DNA from: RGIG2134 sp964461115 | GTDB lineage: Bacteria; Cyanobacteriota; Vampirovibrionia; Gastranaerophilales; Gastranaerophilaceae | DNA length: 64,000 nucleotides | Assembly (NCBI GenBank): GCA_964461115.1 | Contig: CAYWSX010000009.1 | Location: 6,204-70,203 of the forward strand | Direction of reading: 5' to 3' | Part shown: piece by piece, positions 50,428 through 58,994 of the stretch | How the letters are laid out: every line of letters begins with the position of its first letter | Position numbering within the stretch: the first letter of the stretch is position 1 | The notes under the pieces: generated by a model | Seen by the model: the letters and a program-made list of their open reading frames with translations, nothing else | The model's database searches: none | What the model was told of the DNA's origin: nothing | Made by a program: the position numbers and the translations under genes

Positions 50428-51065
50428 TCACCAAAGTTCTGCTTTTGAAGGTCTTTTTTAAGTTTGTTTAAGCCGGCTTGAATAATACGGGAAACACGTG
50501 ACTGCGAAATACCATACTCATCAGAGATTTCACGCAATTTTTTGTCTTTAAAGAATTTGCACTCGATAAGCTCTCTCTCTCTTTGAGGGAGCTTTCTTAT
50601 TGCGTCTTTTAGAACTACGCTTAATTCGGAAAATTCAACCGTTTCAGAAGGGGTCAGCTTATCATCTTTGATAATGGTAGGGTTTTCAGCGTCAGCAAGT
50701 TCATCAACAGATAAAATCGTACGGTAAACGGCCTCTCTAACCTCGTTATTACTATCTTCGTCAAGCTTTACCGAGCGAGTTTTTAGCGTATACCATTTGT
50801 ATCGGCGTCTGATTTCGTTACGAATAGCCCATTTTATTGCAGTTGAAAGATAGGAGTTGTTGAATGTCTCCATATCAGAAGTTTTTGCGAGAGTGTGTAT
50901 AACCTGAATACCTATATTTATGAGTTCTGAATACTCAATAAGATGAGGAACGTTAAATTTTTTAATCTCAACTTTAACAACAGTTTCAATCAAAGACATG
51001 TAGTCTTTGATATTAAATTTGTCTAAAGTAGCGGTTTTTTTTTCTTGACTCATCGTTTTCAACAT
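50424..51065 (-). CDS. sigma-70 family RNA polymerase sigma factor
   Basis: Starting at the ATG at 51065, 213 aa (the ATG at 51053 is also possible). Region 2 is recognisable (YLSTAIKWAIRNEIRRRYKW) and region 4 is clear (LPQRERELIECKFFKDKKLR, then EISDEYGISQSRVSRIIQ). There is no clear region 3 and no region 1.1, so it is an alternative, group 3-like sigma factor. A TATAAT box lies 7 nt before the ATG at 51065, suggesting a leaderless mRNA. It is the second sigma gene within 3 kb. No anti-sigma factor is seen. Confidence 0.88.
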   Translation of the reverse strand: MLKTMSQEKKTATLDKFNIKDYMSLIETVVKVEIKKFNVPHLIEYSELINIGIQVIHTLAKTSDMETFNNSYLSTAIKWAIRNEIRRRYKWYTLKTRSVKLDEDSNNEVREAVYRTILSVDELADAENPTIIKDDKLTPSETVEFSELSVVLKDAIRKLPQRERELIECKFFKDKKLREISDEYGISQSRVSRIIQAGLNKLKKDLQKQNFGD

Positions 51066-51078
51066 ACACACAATTATA
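51066..51078 (-). promoter_or_regulatory. -10 box giving a near-leaderless start
   Basis: On the minus strand TATAAT (51078-51073) is followed by TGTGTGT (7 nt) and the ATG at 51065, with no Shine-Dalgarno. Confidence 0.55.
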
Positions 51079-51188
51079 CTTAATACTATATTATCTAAAA
51101 ATAGCCGCTTAGGCAATAAAAACTTTTTTCCAATCTGATAAGGTCTAAATATAGCATCTTGGGGATTTATTACAGAAAGGAATTTTTT

Positions 51189-52058
51189 ATGAAAGCTTTA
51201 TTTTGCACTGACGGCTCAGAAATCAGTTTTTACGCACTAAACAACATCCAAAATTATTGCAGTGATATGACGGTAGACGTTTTATGCGTTGTGGATTGGC
51301 ATTTTTATCCGATGTACATGTCGTATCCGGAACAGGATTTTATAAACACCTACGATGAAATGGCAAACAAAGTCTTAGCGCTTGCGAAAGAACAGATAGA
51401 AAAAAAAGGCTACAAAACCGGTGAACTCAAAAAATCTTGGGGCAGCGCGAGTGAGGAAATTATCAAACACGCAAAAAATGCAAAATATGACTTAATAATT
51501 CTCGGCTCACATGGCAAAAAGGGGATACAAAGCTGGCTTGGTTCAGTTTCACGCCATGTTGTAAACAACGTACAAGAACCTCTTTTTGTAAGTAAAGAAG
51601 AACGTCCGAACAAAAAAGTTTTATTCACCGCTGACGGCTCTGAAGGCTCAAAATTTGCAATAAAAAAAGCTCTTTCACTTTTAGATTTAAAAGAAAAAGA
51701 TATCTATGTAATAACCGTAATGGAAGACATATCGACGCTTCCGATTGAAATTACAAGCAATAAAGAATGGTTCAACGACTACTTAAAGAAAAGAAATTGT
51801 TTTGCACAAAACGTAATGCGCGACACAAACGTAATGCTCAAAGAACACGGCCTTGAAGCACATGACGAAATCACACTTATCGGCGCCCCAAGCACGTCTA
51901 TTATCGATACAATCGAAAAAGAGAAAATAGACCTTGTAATTCTCGGTTCCCGCTCAAAAGATAAAGTTTCAGAGATTTTGCTGGGCTCTACAAGCAAACG
52001 CGTGCTTGAAAAAGTAAAAAGCTCGGTACTCATCGTGGCTCCTCCAACTGAACAATAA
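51189..52058 (+). CDS. tandem-domain universal stress protein (UspA family)
   Basis: The ATG at 51189 after AAAGGA gives 289 aa made of two UspA domains (about 1-140 and 145-289). Each begins with a strand and Asp (LFCTDGSE; LFTADGSEGSKFA). The first keeps the nucleotide loop ILGSHGKKGIQSWLGSVSRH; the second reads ILGSRSKDKVSEILLGSTSKR. Both fit G-x2-G-x9-G(S/T)-like ATP-binding motifs, the second more loosely. Such proteins bind ATP and help survival in stress or starvation. It is a single-gene unit upstream of the SRP RNA. Confidence 0.92.
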   Translation: MKALFCTDGSEISFYALNNIQNYCSDMTVDVLCVVDWHFYPMYMSYPEQDFINTYDEMANKVLALAKEQIEKKGYKTGELKKSWGSASEEIIKHAKNAKYDLIILGSHGKKGIQSWLGSVSRHVVNNVQEPLFVSKEERPNKKVLFTADGSEGSKFAIKKALSLLDLKEKDIYVITVMEDISTLPIEITSNKEWFNDYLKKRNCFAQNVMRDTNVMLKEHGLEAHDEITLIGAPSTSIIDTIEKEKIDLVILGSRSKDKVSEILLGSTSKRVLEKVKSSVLIVAPPTEQ

Positions 52059-52059
52059 T

Positions 52060-52088
52060 TTGCACCCCGAATACTTTTAATGTAAGCT
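52060..52088 (+). promoter_or_regulatory. putative promoter of the SRP RNA
   Basis: TTGCAC (52060-52065), a 17-bp spacer and TG-TAAGCT (52083-52088) place the start near 52095, just where the closing stem of the RNA begins. Confidence 0.5.
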
Positions 52089-52095
52089 ATAAATT

Positions 52096-52354
52096 GCCGT
52101 GCTCCACGGGGACGTAGCGAATCTCTCGACTTGAACGCTTAGCAAGGTGCAGAGCCTGCTGTGAGGGGTCAAGGTGCAAGGCAATCAGCTGATATGTTGT
52201 TGATTATTCAAACAGTATCGGCGCAATCCGTCGAACCGTGTCAGAGTGGGAACACAGCAGCACTAAGACGGGCGTTGCGGGTGATATTGGATTGAAGGGG
52301 AGATGTGTCAGTCAGAGAACTTTGTGCTTTGTCTTCGATAGGCAGTGGCACGGC
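52096..52354 (+). ncRNA. ffs: signal recognition particle RNA, large (Alu-containing) bacterial type
   Basis: The ends pair (GCCGTGC at 52096 with GCACGGC at 52348-52354). The conserved domain IV hairpin is present: GTGTCAGAGTGGGAACACAG followed by CAGCACTAAGAC, with the GGAA tetraloop region and the asymmetric GTCAG/AGCAGC loop that bind Ffh. The 5' part (GCTCCACGGGGACGTAGCGA) resembles the Alu domain of Bacillus scRNA. At about 259 nt it is of the large type, not the short 4.5S form. It guides ribosomes making membrane or exported proteins to the membrane. A terminator follows. Confidence 0.92.
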
Positions 52355-52357
52355 AAT

Positions 52358-52395
52358 AAAAAACCGCCGAATTCTTAAAGTTTTGGCGGTTTTTT
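52358..52395. terminator. intrinsic terminator after the SRP RNA
   Basis: AAAACCGCC (52360-52368) and GGCGGTTTTTT (52385-52395) form a stem with a 16-nt loop, with A- and T-tracts either side. It can also end the minus-strand gene at 52399-52848. Confidence 0.82.
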
Positions 52396-52398
52396 AAT

Positions 52399-52848
52399 TT
52401 ATATCTTTCTATTTACGAGAACACCGGCAGGGTCATCGAATTTTTTTACCATAGATAGCATATCCTTTGTCGTCAGGCGTTGTACCGTCATTTGAAGATA
52501 ATTATCGTAAAGTTCAACGATATTTGCTTCATTGTTTATTTTCATTTCAAAACGTTTAGGGCTATGCTCAGGGTCATCGTCGTCAAGCTCAACTTCAGGA
52601 GCCGCAAGCACTTCTGTATCTTCTTCCTCCCCTTCGCCGGATTGTCCGCCTAAAAATGCCTGACCGCCTGTTTCTTCAAAATCATTTTCTTTACGAAGAA
52701 TTCCCTGACGTTTTCCCATAGCGTCAATATCTTTTATTTGATTGGCAGAACCGCGCGCCACCATAAGGTCTACCTCATTCGCCATTTGCGCAGATGTAAG
52801 CTTATTGTATAAACCAAGGTTCGCCATTGAAAAACCGTCAAGACCCAT
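52399..52848 (-). CDS. small acidic protein of unknown function
   Basis: The ATG at 52848 after GGAG gives 149 aa. It begins MGLDGFSMANLGLYNKLTSA, has a helical first part, a very acidic Gly/Glu/Asp linker (about 65-100) and a C-terminal region with helices (VELYDNYLQMTVQRLTTKDM). No signal peptide or membrane helix. I recognise no family. It converges with the SRP RNA and shares its terminator. Confidence 0.5.
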   Translation of the reverse strand: MGLDGFSMANLGLYNKLTSAQMANEVDLMVARGSANQIKDIDAMGKRQGILRKENDFEETGGQAFLGGQSGEGEEEDTEVLAAPEVELDDDDPEHSPKRFEMKINNEANIVELYDNYLQMTVQRLTTKDMLSMVKKFDDPAGVLVNRKI

Positions 52849-52936
52849 TTTTTCTCCGTTCGTAAAATAATGTAAATAACCGTTTTTATAACTCAATTAT
52901 AATATATAATTATACAAATGACTATCGGAGGAAAGT

Positions 52937-53698
52937 ATGAATAATATTTATGGCGCTTTTACGGAAAAAATTCTTGATTTACCGCTTTGGGTAAAGGAAA
53001 TAGTATATTTTATACTAAAAAGAAACCTTCAAATGGTTTTGCCTTGTTCAAATATCGATGAACAGAATGAAGAAAGCCTTTATCAAAATTTATGCCCTGA
53101 AATCACTTATGCAGGCAAAAAAGAGCTTGAACGATTGAGAGCTGAAGAACCGAATTCAATGGAATATAAATTTCTTGAAGCTTTAACAAAAAACAAAAAT
53201 ATTATTGAAATAACACTTAACAACATTTGGACACTTGAAGAAACATCTCAAATATATTGTGAATGTATAGAAAAACAGTTTGTTGCTCGCCCTGCCAGCG
53301 CAGTTATAAACGCAAAAGCGTCTTATTTTGCTAACAAAATTCGTATCGGCGAATATCTCAAAAGAATCGGTTTGATTGACGTCGACCAGCTGGAAAATGC
53401 CATGAGACTTCAAAAAGAGTCCGAACTTGCGAATGAGAAAAAAGGTTTTGCCACAATTCTTGTAGACATGAACCTCGTTACGCGCGACGATACAGACAAT
53501 ATTCTGCTTTTAAAGCAAGAAAGCAAAAAAAGATTTGTACTGAATTTCAGCACAAGCGGAAATCCAGAAGTACAAAATGACTTAAATCAGCATTTGGACG
53601 CAAAAGTCAAAGAAGATGAAGCAAAAATAGAACGTCTTACATACGAAAATAATCTTTTGAAATCCAAGCTGAGAGAAATGCTTAATCTGGGAAAATAA
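52937..53698 (+). CDS. GspE/MshE N-terminal-domain-like protein with coiled-coil tail
   Basis: This 253-aa protein has an N-terminal helical part with a membrane-peripheral look (LPLWVKEIVYFILKRNLQMV). Residues about 145-205 (IGEYLKRIGLIDVDQLENAM and the second helix pair GFATILVDMNLVTRDDTDNI) match the N-terminal domain of type II secretion/pilus ATPases (GspE_N/MshEN). A coiled coil ends the protein (about 215-250). No ATPase domain follows. MshEN domains can bind cyclic di-GMP; the residues needed are not obvious here. GGAGG precedes the ATG. The asparaginase gene follows directly. Confidence 0.55.
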   Translation: MNNIYGAFTEKILDLPLWVKEIVYFILKRNLQMVLPCSNIDEQNEESLYQNLCPEITYAGKKELERLRAEEPNSMEYKFLEALTKNKNIIEITLNNIWTLEETSQIYCECIEKQFVARPASAVINAKASYFANKIRIGEYLKRIGLIDVDQLENAMRLQKESELANEKKGFATILVDMNLVTRDDTDNILLLKQESKKRFVLNFSTSGNPEVQNDLNQHLDAKVKEDEAKIERLTYENNLLKSKLREMLNLGK

Positions 53699-54685
53699 AT
53701 GAAACCCGCGTTATTACTAAGTTTTATTCGTGACGGACTCTCTGAACAAGAGCATTACGGATTTATAAAAGTTCTGAACACTGAAAAAGTACTTTTTGCA
53801 GTCGGTGATGCTGAAAATACTGTTTTTTATCAGCGTTCTTGTGCAAAACCGCTGCAAGCAAGCCTTTTAGTTGACTTTAAAATTGCAGATTATTATAATT
53901 TAACGCAAGAAGAAATTGCTGTATCTTGCGCTTCTCACGTCGGAGAGGCTGAACACGTTGAAGTCATAAAAAACTATTTAAACAAAATTGAGTGCACAAA
54001 AGATGAGCTTTTATGCGGAATTCAGCAGCCGATAGGCATTTCCGCGAGAGAAGATTTAATAAAGCAAGACAAAAAACCTGATATTCTTCAAAATAATTGT
54101 TCGGGCAAACACACTTTTATGCTGGCGGCATGCCAAAAATACGCTTGGGACAAGGCGTCATATCCACAACAATCTCACACGCTTCAAATGAAAATTCTTG
54201 AAAAGATAAAAGAATTATGCCAAACAAATAAAGAGCTGCCTGTAACCAAAGACGGCTGCGGGGCGCCAATTTGGGCGACAACCCTTGATGAGCTGGGCAA
54301 AGGCTACCTGAACCTGTTCACAAATCCTAAATACTCTAAAATCAAAGAAGCGTTTCAAAATCATCCTTATTTGATAGGAGGAAAAGGGCGACTTGATTCA
54401 GAGATAATAAATGCAGACAAGAATCTTATCGCAAAAGTCGGCGCCGGCGGACTTTGTGTTGTTGTAAATCTCAAAAAACAGGAAGCTCTTGTCGTAAAAT
54501 CAGCAGACGCAGACATAAAAGCCCGGACTCTAATAACAATTTTTGCGCTTTTAGACCTTGGCTGGCTGAAAGATGAACAAATTCAAAACTCAGGCTTGAA
54601 ACAAATATTCCAAACCGAAACAACAACACTACACGGTGAAATAATAGGCAAGGCCATACCCGAATTTAATTTAAGCAAAATTTAA
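53699..54685 (+). CDS. L-asparaginase II, rhizobial (AnsA/ReAV) type
   Basis: This 328-aa protein belongs to the Asparaginase_II family, unrelated to E. coli AnsA/AnsB. It shows FYQRSCAKPLQA (catalytic Ser region), ASHVGEAEH, NNCSGKH (C134, S135, K137, the Ser-Lys pair) and KDGCGAPIWA. It hydrolyses asparagine to aspartate and ammonia in the cytosol. It starts immediately after the stop of the GspE-N-like gene, without its own obvious ribosome site, so it is probably coupled. Its 3' end overlaps the convergent gene by 4 bp. Confidence 0.9.
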   Translation: MKPALLLSFIRDGLSEQEHYGFIKVLNTEKVLFAVGDAENTVFYQRSCAKPLQASLLVDFKIADYYNLTQEEIAVSCASHVGEAEHVEVIKNYLNKIECTKDELLCGIQQPIGISAREDLIKQDKKPDILQNNCSGKHTFMLAACQKYAWDKASYPQQSHTLQMKILEKIKELCQTNKELPVTKDGCGAPIWATTLDELGKGYLNLFTNPKYSKIKEAFQNHPYLIGGKGRLDSEIINADKNLIAKVGAGGLCVVVNLKKQEALVVKSADADIKARTLITIFALLDLGWLKDEQIQNSGLKQIFQTETTTLHGEIIGKAIPEFNLSKI

Positions 54686-55371
54686 GCAAACGTTTTAAAT
54701 GACCCTTCAATGTTTTTTTCCAAAACTTTCTTAACAGAATCCATTTCTGTATCCAGTGATTTTTGCTGGGTTGTTATTTGCGTCAACTGCATTTCAAGAG
54801 CTTTATCGTGCTTTTGGAGTGTTTCGGATGCTCTTGTATATTCAGCTTCCGCTGCACTGTCATTTTCCATATAAAGCATATCGGAAATATGATTGTCAGT
54901 GTAAAAACTTACATCAACCCAATCAATACCGTCTACAGTTCCTTCAGGCGCTTTTTTCTGTAAGCCCCATTGCGCATCGCGTAATTTGTTTTCTAAATAA
55001 TCTGCCGACAAGCAGTTTAAATCAATAACATAATCGTCAGGATTAGCGCCTGCCGGGATTCCGGGAGCAATAATCTTGCCATCTTGGTTAACAACACGCA
55101 TCCCCATTCCCGGATTTTCATCAAGCTGGCTTCTTGTTATGTCACTGTATGTCAATCTTTGCAAAGACGAAGTTTTTTGTCCGAAAGCATCATTTGCACT
55201 CGCAAAATACAGGTGTCGGTCATTCATTTTTGAGGAATATGTCTTTCCGATCGCCTCAGTCTGTTGAGCAAGCGAGAGCCGCGCCTGGCAAATTTGCTGC
55301 GCCTGAAACTCAAGGTCGCTTTTGCGAGCCGTAAGCTGTAAATATCTTGCTTGTGATGCTGACATTCCCAT
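54682..55371 (-). CDS. coiled-coil protein, lineage-specific
   Basis: The ATG at 55371 after GGAG gives 229 aa beginning MGMSASQARYLQLTARKSDL; a longer frame to an ATG at 55419 exists. Residues 5-65 and 180-229 are predicted helical, Gln/Lys/Glu-rich coiled coils. The middle (about 85-165) holds NPGMGMRVVNQDGKIIAPGI and a DDYVIDLNCL segment and is probably globular. No signal peptide. I have a general memory of similar 'SASQARYL' proteins from this lineage but no function. It overlaps the asparaginase stop. Confidence 0.52.
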   Translation of the reverse strand: MGMSASQARYLQLTARKSDLEFQAQQICQARLSLAQQTEAIGKTYSSKMNDRHLYFASANDAFGQKTSSLQRLTYSDITRSQLDENPGMGMRVVNQDGKIIAPGIPAGANPDDYVIDLNCLSADYLENKLRDAQWGLQKKAPEGTVDGIDWVDVSFYTDNHISDMLYMENDSAAEAEYTRASETLQKHDKALEMQLTQITTQQKSLDTEMDSVKKVLEKNIEGSFKTFA

Positions 55372-55473
55372 AATACAGTGCTCCGTTCTTTTTACATGAA
55401 CTTTATCGGCAGAATCCATGCAGAACTTAAGACTTCACACTGATATATTAAGAATTTTTAACAATAAATCAAA

Positions 55474-55659
55474 TTATTTTATATCGTTTTTAACAACTAT
55501 AAGATTGTTCATTATTTTCATCACGCATGTAGGAAGAACAACCTCATTAAGACCGTTAGCAATACTGATAATGCTGCCTGCCTTGAGTGTCACCTCTTCA
55601 CCTTTGTACATAAAAGTATAGTCTGAATCTCTGTCAGAACGAATTGTAATTTTGTCCAT
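55474..55659 (-). CDS. small conserved-looking protein of unknown function
   Basis: The ATG at 55659, with AAGGAG 6 nt upstream, gives 61 aa (MDKITIRSDRDSDYTFMYKG...). It seems a small beta-rich fold (ITIRSDRD, TFMYKGEEVTL, SIISIANGL, VVLPTCVMKIM). It lies 17 bp downstream of rph on the same strand and is probably co-transcribed with it. I recognise no family. Confidence 0.55.
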   Translation of the reverse strand: MDKITIRSDRDSDYTFMYKGEEVTLKAGSIISIANGLNEVVLPTCVMKIMNNLIVVKNDIK

Positions 55660-55676
55660 ATTTGTCTCCTTCAAGC

Positions 55677-56393
55677 TTAGCAGCAAGAACTATTGTAATG
55701 TATATTGATAATTTTTTCAATAGATTGTGAGGCTACATCAAGAATTTCAAGAAGTTGAGCTTTTTCATAAGGCTCTCCCTCCGCCGTTGTCTGAAACTCT
55801 ATGATTTTGCCGCTTTTTGTCATAACAATGTTTGAATCCACCTGCGCATGAGAATCTTCGGCATAATCAAGATCGATGATAACTTCTCCGTCGGCAATTC
55901 CCGCAGAAACCGCAGCTATCGGTTCTATTATAGGGTTTTCTTTTAGCAGGCCTTTTTCCATAAGCTTCTCAACAGCAACAGAAAGTGCCACATATGCCCC
56001 GCAAATACTTGTACAGCGAGTGGAACCATCCGCTTGAATAACATCAGCATCAATTGTGATTGTGCGCGGTCCAATTTTTGTTAAATCCACACAAGCTCTC
56101 AGGCTTCTACCGATAAGACGCTGTATTTCTTGTGTTCGCCCCGATACTTTATTTCTTTCACGCTGGCATCTTGTGTTTGTAGAAGACGGAAGAAGTGAAT
56201 ATTCAGCAGTAACCCAGCCCCGCGGGTCTTCTCTGTCCATCCATTTAGGTTTTTGTTCGTCAACTGAAGCGGTCACGATAACTTTAGTATCGCCGAATTC
56301 TGCCAACACCGACCCTAATGCGTGTTTTGTATAATTTTTTATGAATTTGACTTCTCTAAGTTCGTAATTTTTTCTGCCGTCTTTTCTTTCCAT
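55677..56393 (-). CDS. rph: ribonuclease PH
   Basis: This 238-aa protein starts MERKDGRKNYELREVKF. RNase PH motifs are complete: HALGSVLAEFGDTKVIVTAS, GWVTAEYSLLPSSTNTR, RTQEIQRLIGRSLRACVD, IDADVIQADGSTRCTSICGA, IAAVSAGIADGEVIIDLDY and EFQTTAEGEPY. It trims the 3' ends of tRNAs and other RNAs using phosphate. Here it precedes the 61-aa gene. Confidence 0.96.
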   Translation of the reverse strand: MERKDGRKNYELREVKFIKNYTKHALGSVLAEFGDTKVIVTASVDEQKPKWMDREDPRGWVTAEYSLLPSSTNTRCQRERNKVSGRTQEIQRLIGRSLRACVDLTKIGPRTITIDADVIQADGSTRCTSICGAYVALSVAVEKLMEKGLLKENPIIEPIAAVSAGIADGEVIIDLDYAEDSHAQVDSNIVMTKSGKIIEFQTTAEGEPYEKAQLLEILDVASQSIEKIINIHYNSSCC

Positions 56394-56472
56394 ATTTCCA
56401 TCCTCACATAATTTACTATTTTATTATCGTTTAAAAAAATGTAAATTTAAAGCTAAATCTTCAAGATTGATA

Positions 56473-56484
56473 TATAATTTGACT
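56473..56484 (+). promoter_or_regulatory. -10 box giving a leaderless start
   Basis: TATAAT (56473-56478) is followed by TTGACT (6 nt) and the ATG at 56485. There is no Shine-Dalgarno. Confidence 0.6.
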
Positions 56485-57453
56485 ATGTCTTTAAATGCAC
56501 AAAATGAAACATTCGAGATTTTTAAAAAAGAGGTTAATAAAAGAGAAATAAGCTTGACCGCTTACCGTGCCTATTTTATTTTTCAGCTTTTACTTTTAAA
56601 ACCCATGTCGAAAGAAGAAATTATAGAATATTTTAAAAAAGACAAATTCATCGACAAAGAAATTCACAAAGACAGCGTTGCAAATTCCATAAATAATCTC
56701 AGAGCTGTAGGATGCGAAATAGAAAAGCCAAAAATGTCTAACAATTTTAAGTATTCGATAATTTCACATCCCTTCAAGTTTCTTTTGACACAACCCCAAA
56801 TCGATATAATAAATTTTATAAGACGTTCACTATACTCACAAAATGACTACGAGCTTATTTTGAAGCTTAATAATATATATGACCGGATTAAAGAAATTTC
56901 ACAAAATCCAAACATGACAGAATTGAACAATTCCGATTACCTAAAGAAGATAAATCATAAAATATTGCTGCAACTCGTTGAATTTTGCAAAGAAAAATCG
57001 CTTATATCAATGATTTACAACTCTCCTGTAAATAAGGAGGAAGAAATTAAAATTAAATGTGACAAAATTCTTCTCGAAAACAAGAGACTATATCTGTGGG
57101 GACATTTATATAAATACAATCACACCGCATATTTGAGAATAGATAAAATATTGGCAGTGAGGAAAGAATCCGTTGACAACTCCAAAAATAAAGAAATACC
57201 TTTTGTAACGGTGCAGTATAAATTAATTGGCGACGCACTAAAAATGTTTATTCCCAACGCAGATGAGAATATAGTAGAACAGAGCGAAGAATTTCTTATA
57301 GTTGAAAGCAAAGTAATAAATGTATTTAACTTTATACAAAAAGTCGCGAGTTTCTCACAAAACTGCTTAATTCTTTCTCCTGAAGAAATGAAACAGGAAT
57401 ACCTAATGCATATCGAAAAAACTTTGGAGGGATACAACCTTGAAAACCCATAA
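56485..57453 (+). CDS. WYL-domain-type transcriptional regulator, first of a tandem pair
   Basis: With the ATG at 56485 the protein has 322 aa. The N-terminal 75 residues look like a winged helix (MSKEEIIEYFKKD, SVANSINNLRAVGCEIEK). The central and C-terminal parts follow the WYL layout, including an Sm-like beta stretch (KRLYLWGHLYKYNHTAYLRI, where the sensing motif would lie) and a WCX-like end. WYL proteins regulate DNA-damage or defence genes by binding nucleic acids. It overlaps the next WYL gene by 14 bp, like PafB-PafC. Assigned on layout and the partner. Confidence 0.7.
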   Translation: MSLNAQNETFEIFKKEVNKREISLTAYRAYFIFQLLLLKPMSKEEIIEYFKKDKFIDKEIHKDSVANSINNLRAVGCEIEKPKMSNNFKYSIISHPFKFLLTQPQIDIINFIRRSLYSQNDYELILKLNNIYDRIKEISQNPNMTELNNSDYLKKINHKILLQLVEFCKEKSLISMIYNSPVNKEEEIKIKCDKILLENKRLYLWGHLYKYNHTAYLRIDKILAVRKESVDNSKNKEIPFVTVQYKLIGDALKMFIPNADENIVEQSEEFLIVESKVINVFNFIQKVASFSQNCLILSPEEMKQEYLMHIEKTLEGYNLENP

Positions 57454-58372
57454 CCCCAACAAAGTAAACGATACAGCAGTAAGAGTGCTTGAGGTGTTAA
57501 AGCTTATGATATGCGGCAGCTACACGAAAGATGAGCTTCTCGATATGATACTTGAAAAGGGAAACGTCGAGCCTGTACACAGAAACGAAACGATTAATAA
57601 ATATTTCAACACTTTTAAACTGCTTGGTGCTGAAATATCAAAAATTTCAGATAAGTTTACGATAACAAGCGCACCTTTGAAGCTGGATTTATCCGATGAC
57701 GAAATTGAAATGCTGACTTTTTTCTTTTCATATAGTAAAAATATGTGCCGTGATAACGAGTGGGAGTGCATTGAAAACTTAGCAAAAAACATTTTGAAAT
57801 TTACGAATAATAACGTCAAAGAAAAAATGTTTCAAATGAGTGAAACCGTAAAAGAAAAATACAAAAAAGCGCTGACTTTAAGAATAGATAAAGCTCTTGC
57901 CAACAATTATGAACAGATTTGCAAAGATAAACTCAGGATTAGAATTGCTTATAACAACGATACAATAGGCCTTTTACAACAATTCACAATAGAACCTAAA
58001 GAAACGCTGGTTACAGAGCGAGGACTGATATTAAAAGCTTACAATCCCTCTTTGGGCGAACTGCAAGATTTTTATATAGAAAATATCATCAGCTGCAAGC
58101 AACTTGAGGATAAATCAAAATCTGTAAACATGGTCAGATATGTAACTTTTAAGCTTTTCGGCAGACTGGCCATGACTTATGAATTGAAACAGGGCGAAAG
58201 AATTATTGAAACGGGCTTGGATTACAAAGTTGTAACTTGCAGCATAGAAGACAAATATGAAATTCTTAGAAGACTTCTGAGATACGGCAACTCATGCCGT
58301 ATTTTATATCCGCTGACAATCAGAGAGGATATGACTGATGTTCTTAGACGAATCAAATCGAATTACAAATAA
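57440..58372 (+). CDS. WYL-domain transcriptional regulator, second of a tandem pair
   Basis: Starting at TTG 57440, with GGAGG 9 nt upstream, the protein has 310 aa. The N-terminal winged helix (TAVRVLEVLKLMICGSYTKD, RNETINKYFNTFKLLGAEIS) is followed by a linker and a WYL-type beta region (TIEPKETLVTERGLILKAYN), then a WCX-like domain (DYKVVTCSIEDKYEILRRLL). It overlaps the preceding WYL gene and the two probably form a heterodimer. In actinobacteria such a pair (PafBC) activates DNA-damage genes; here this is only an analogy. Confidence 0.75.
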   Translation: MKTHNPNKVNDTAVRVLEVLKLMICGSYTKDELLDMILEKGNVEPVHRNETINKYFNTFKLLGAEISKISDKFTITSAPLKLDLSDDEIEMLTFFFSYSKNMCRDNEWECIENLAKNILKFTNNNVKEKMFQMSETVKEKYKKALTLRIDKALANNYEQICKDKLRIRIAYNNDTIGLLQQFTIEPKETLVTERGLILKAYNPSLGELQDFYIENIISCKQLEDKSKSVNMVRYVTFKLFGRLAMTYELKQGERIIETGLDYKVVTCSIEDKYEILRRLLRYGNSCRILYPLTIREDMTDVLRRIKSNYK

Positions 58373-58399
58373 AAAAAACTTCCCTTTTTCAAAGGAAGT
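58370..58399 (-). terminator. intrinsic terminator (minus strand)
   Basis: On the minus strand ACTTCCTTT and AAAGGGAAGT form a stem with a small bulge, followed by T8. It lies 84 nt after the zinc ribbon gene at 58483-58818 and fits as its terminator. Confidence 0.7.
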
Positions 58400-58482
58400 C
58401 AAGATTAGTAAAAGAGACATCACTAACAATTTGCCATGCGTTTTTTGAAAGTCAAATTTTAAAACGCAATGTTTCAAATTAT

Positions 58483-58818
58483 TTACGTTTGGTCTCTAAA
58501 CTCTTTCGGCAGATGTCTATGCCAAGATTCATCAAGGTTTTTGATAAATTTGTGTGCATCGATAACATCGTCAGATGATATCGGGTCGGGACCTTCTTGC
58601 AATTCAAGAGCCAAATCAGCATCCGAATGATTCTTAACGGCTATGTTGTTTTCGCCGAGAAATGCCAGCCCGAAAGACTTCCCACACTCTTTGCAGACAA
58701 CCTGCAAGACCGAAAAATCGTCCTCTTCTCTCATGATTTTAAATGATTCTTCCGTGAAGTCAGCTCCGCAAGCCGAACAACACAGATTTGCAAATAACTT
58801 ATCCAAATTCTTTTTCAT
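58483..58818 (-). CDS. small zinc-ribbon protein
   Basis: This 111-aa protein has a zinc ribbon made of CSACGADF (residues 14-17 region) and VCKECGKSF (about 42-46), with an extra Cys at 13. The rest is acidic and helical, ending SWHRHLPKEFRDQT. A strong GGAGG ribosome site precedes the ATG. Such ribbons usually serve protein or nucleic-acid binding. I recognise no family; it is convergent with the second WYL gene. Confidence 0.62.
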   Translation of the reverse strand: MKKNLDKLFANLCCSACGADFTEESFKIMREEDDFSVLQVVCKECGKSFGLAFLGENNIAVKNHSDADLALELQEGPDPISSDDVIDAHKFIKNLDESWHRHLPKEFRDQT

Positions 58819-58994
58819 TGTTCCTCCGCACGTTTCAGTGCAAAATCCTCTATGGTTGATACCTCTTCACCACAACTACATAATATAAGAAAAGATTTTT
58901 TAAAAAAAGTTCCCCAAAAAAGAAAAAATATATTCTCGTACACCTTTGCATTCTCTATGTCATCTTGAATAAAGAAGAAATCCCAACTTTTACC

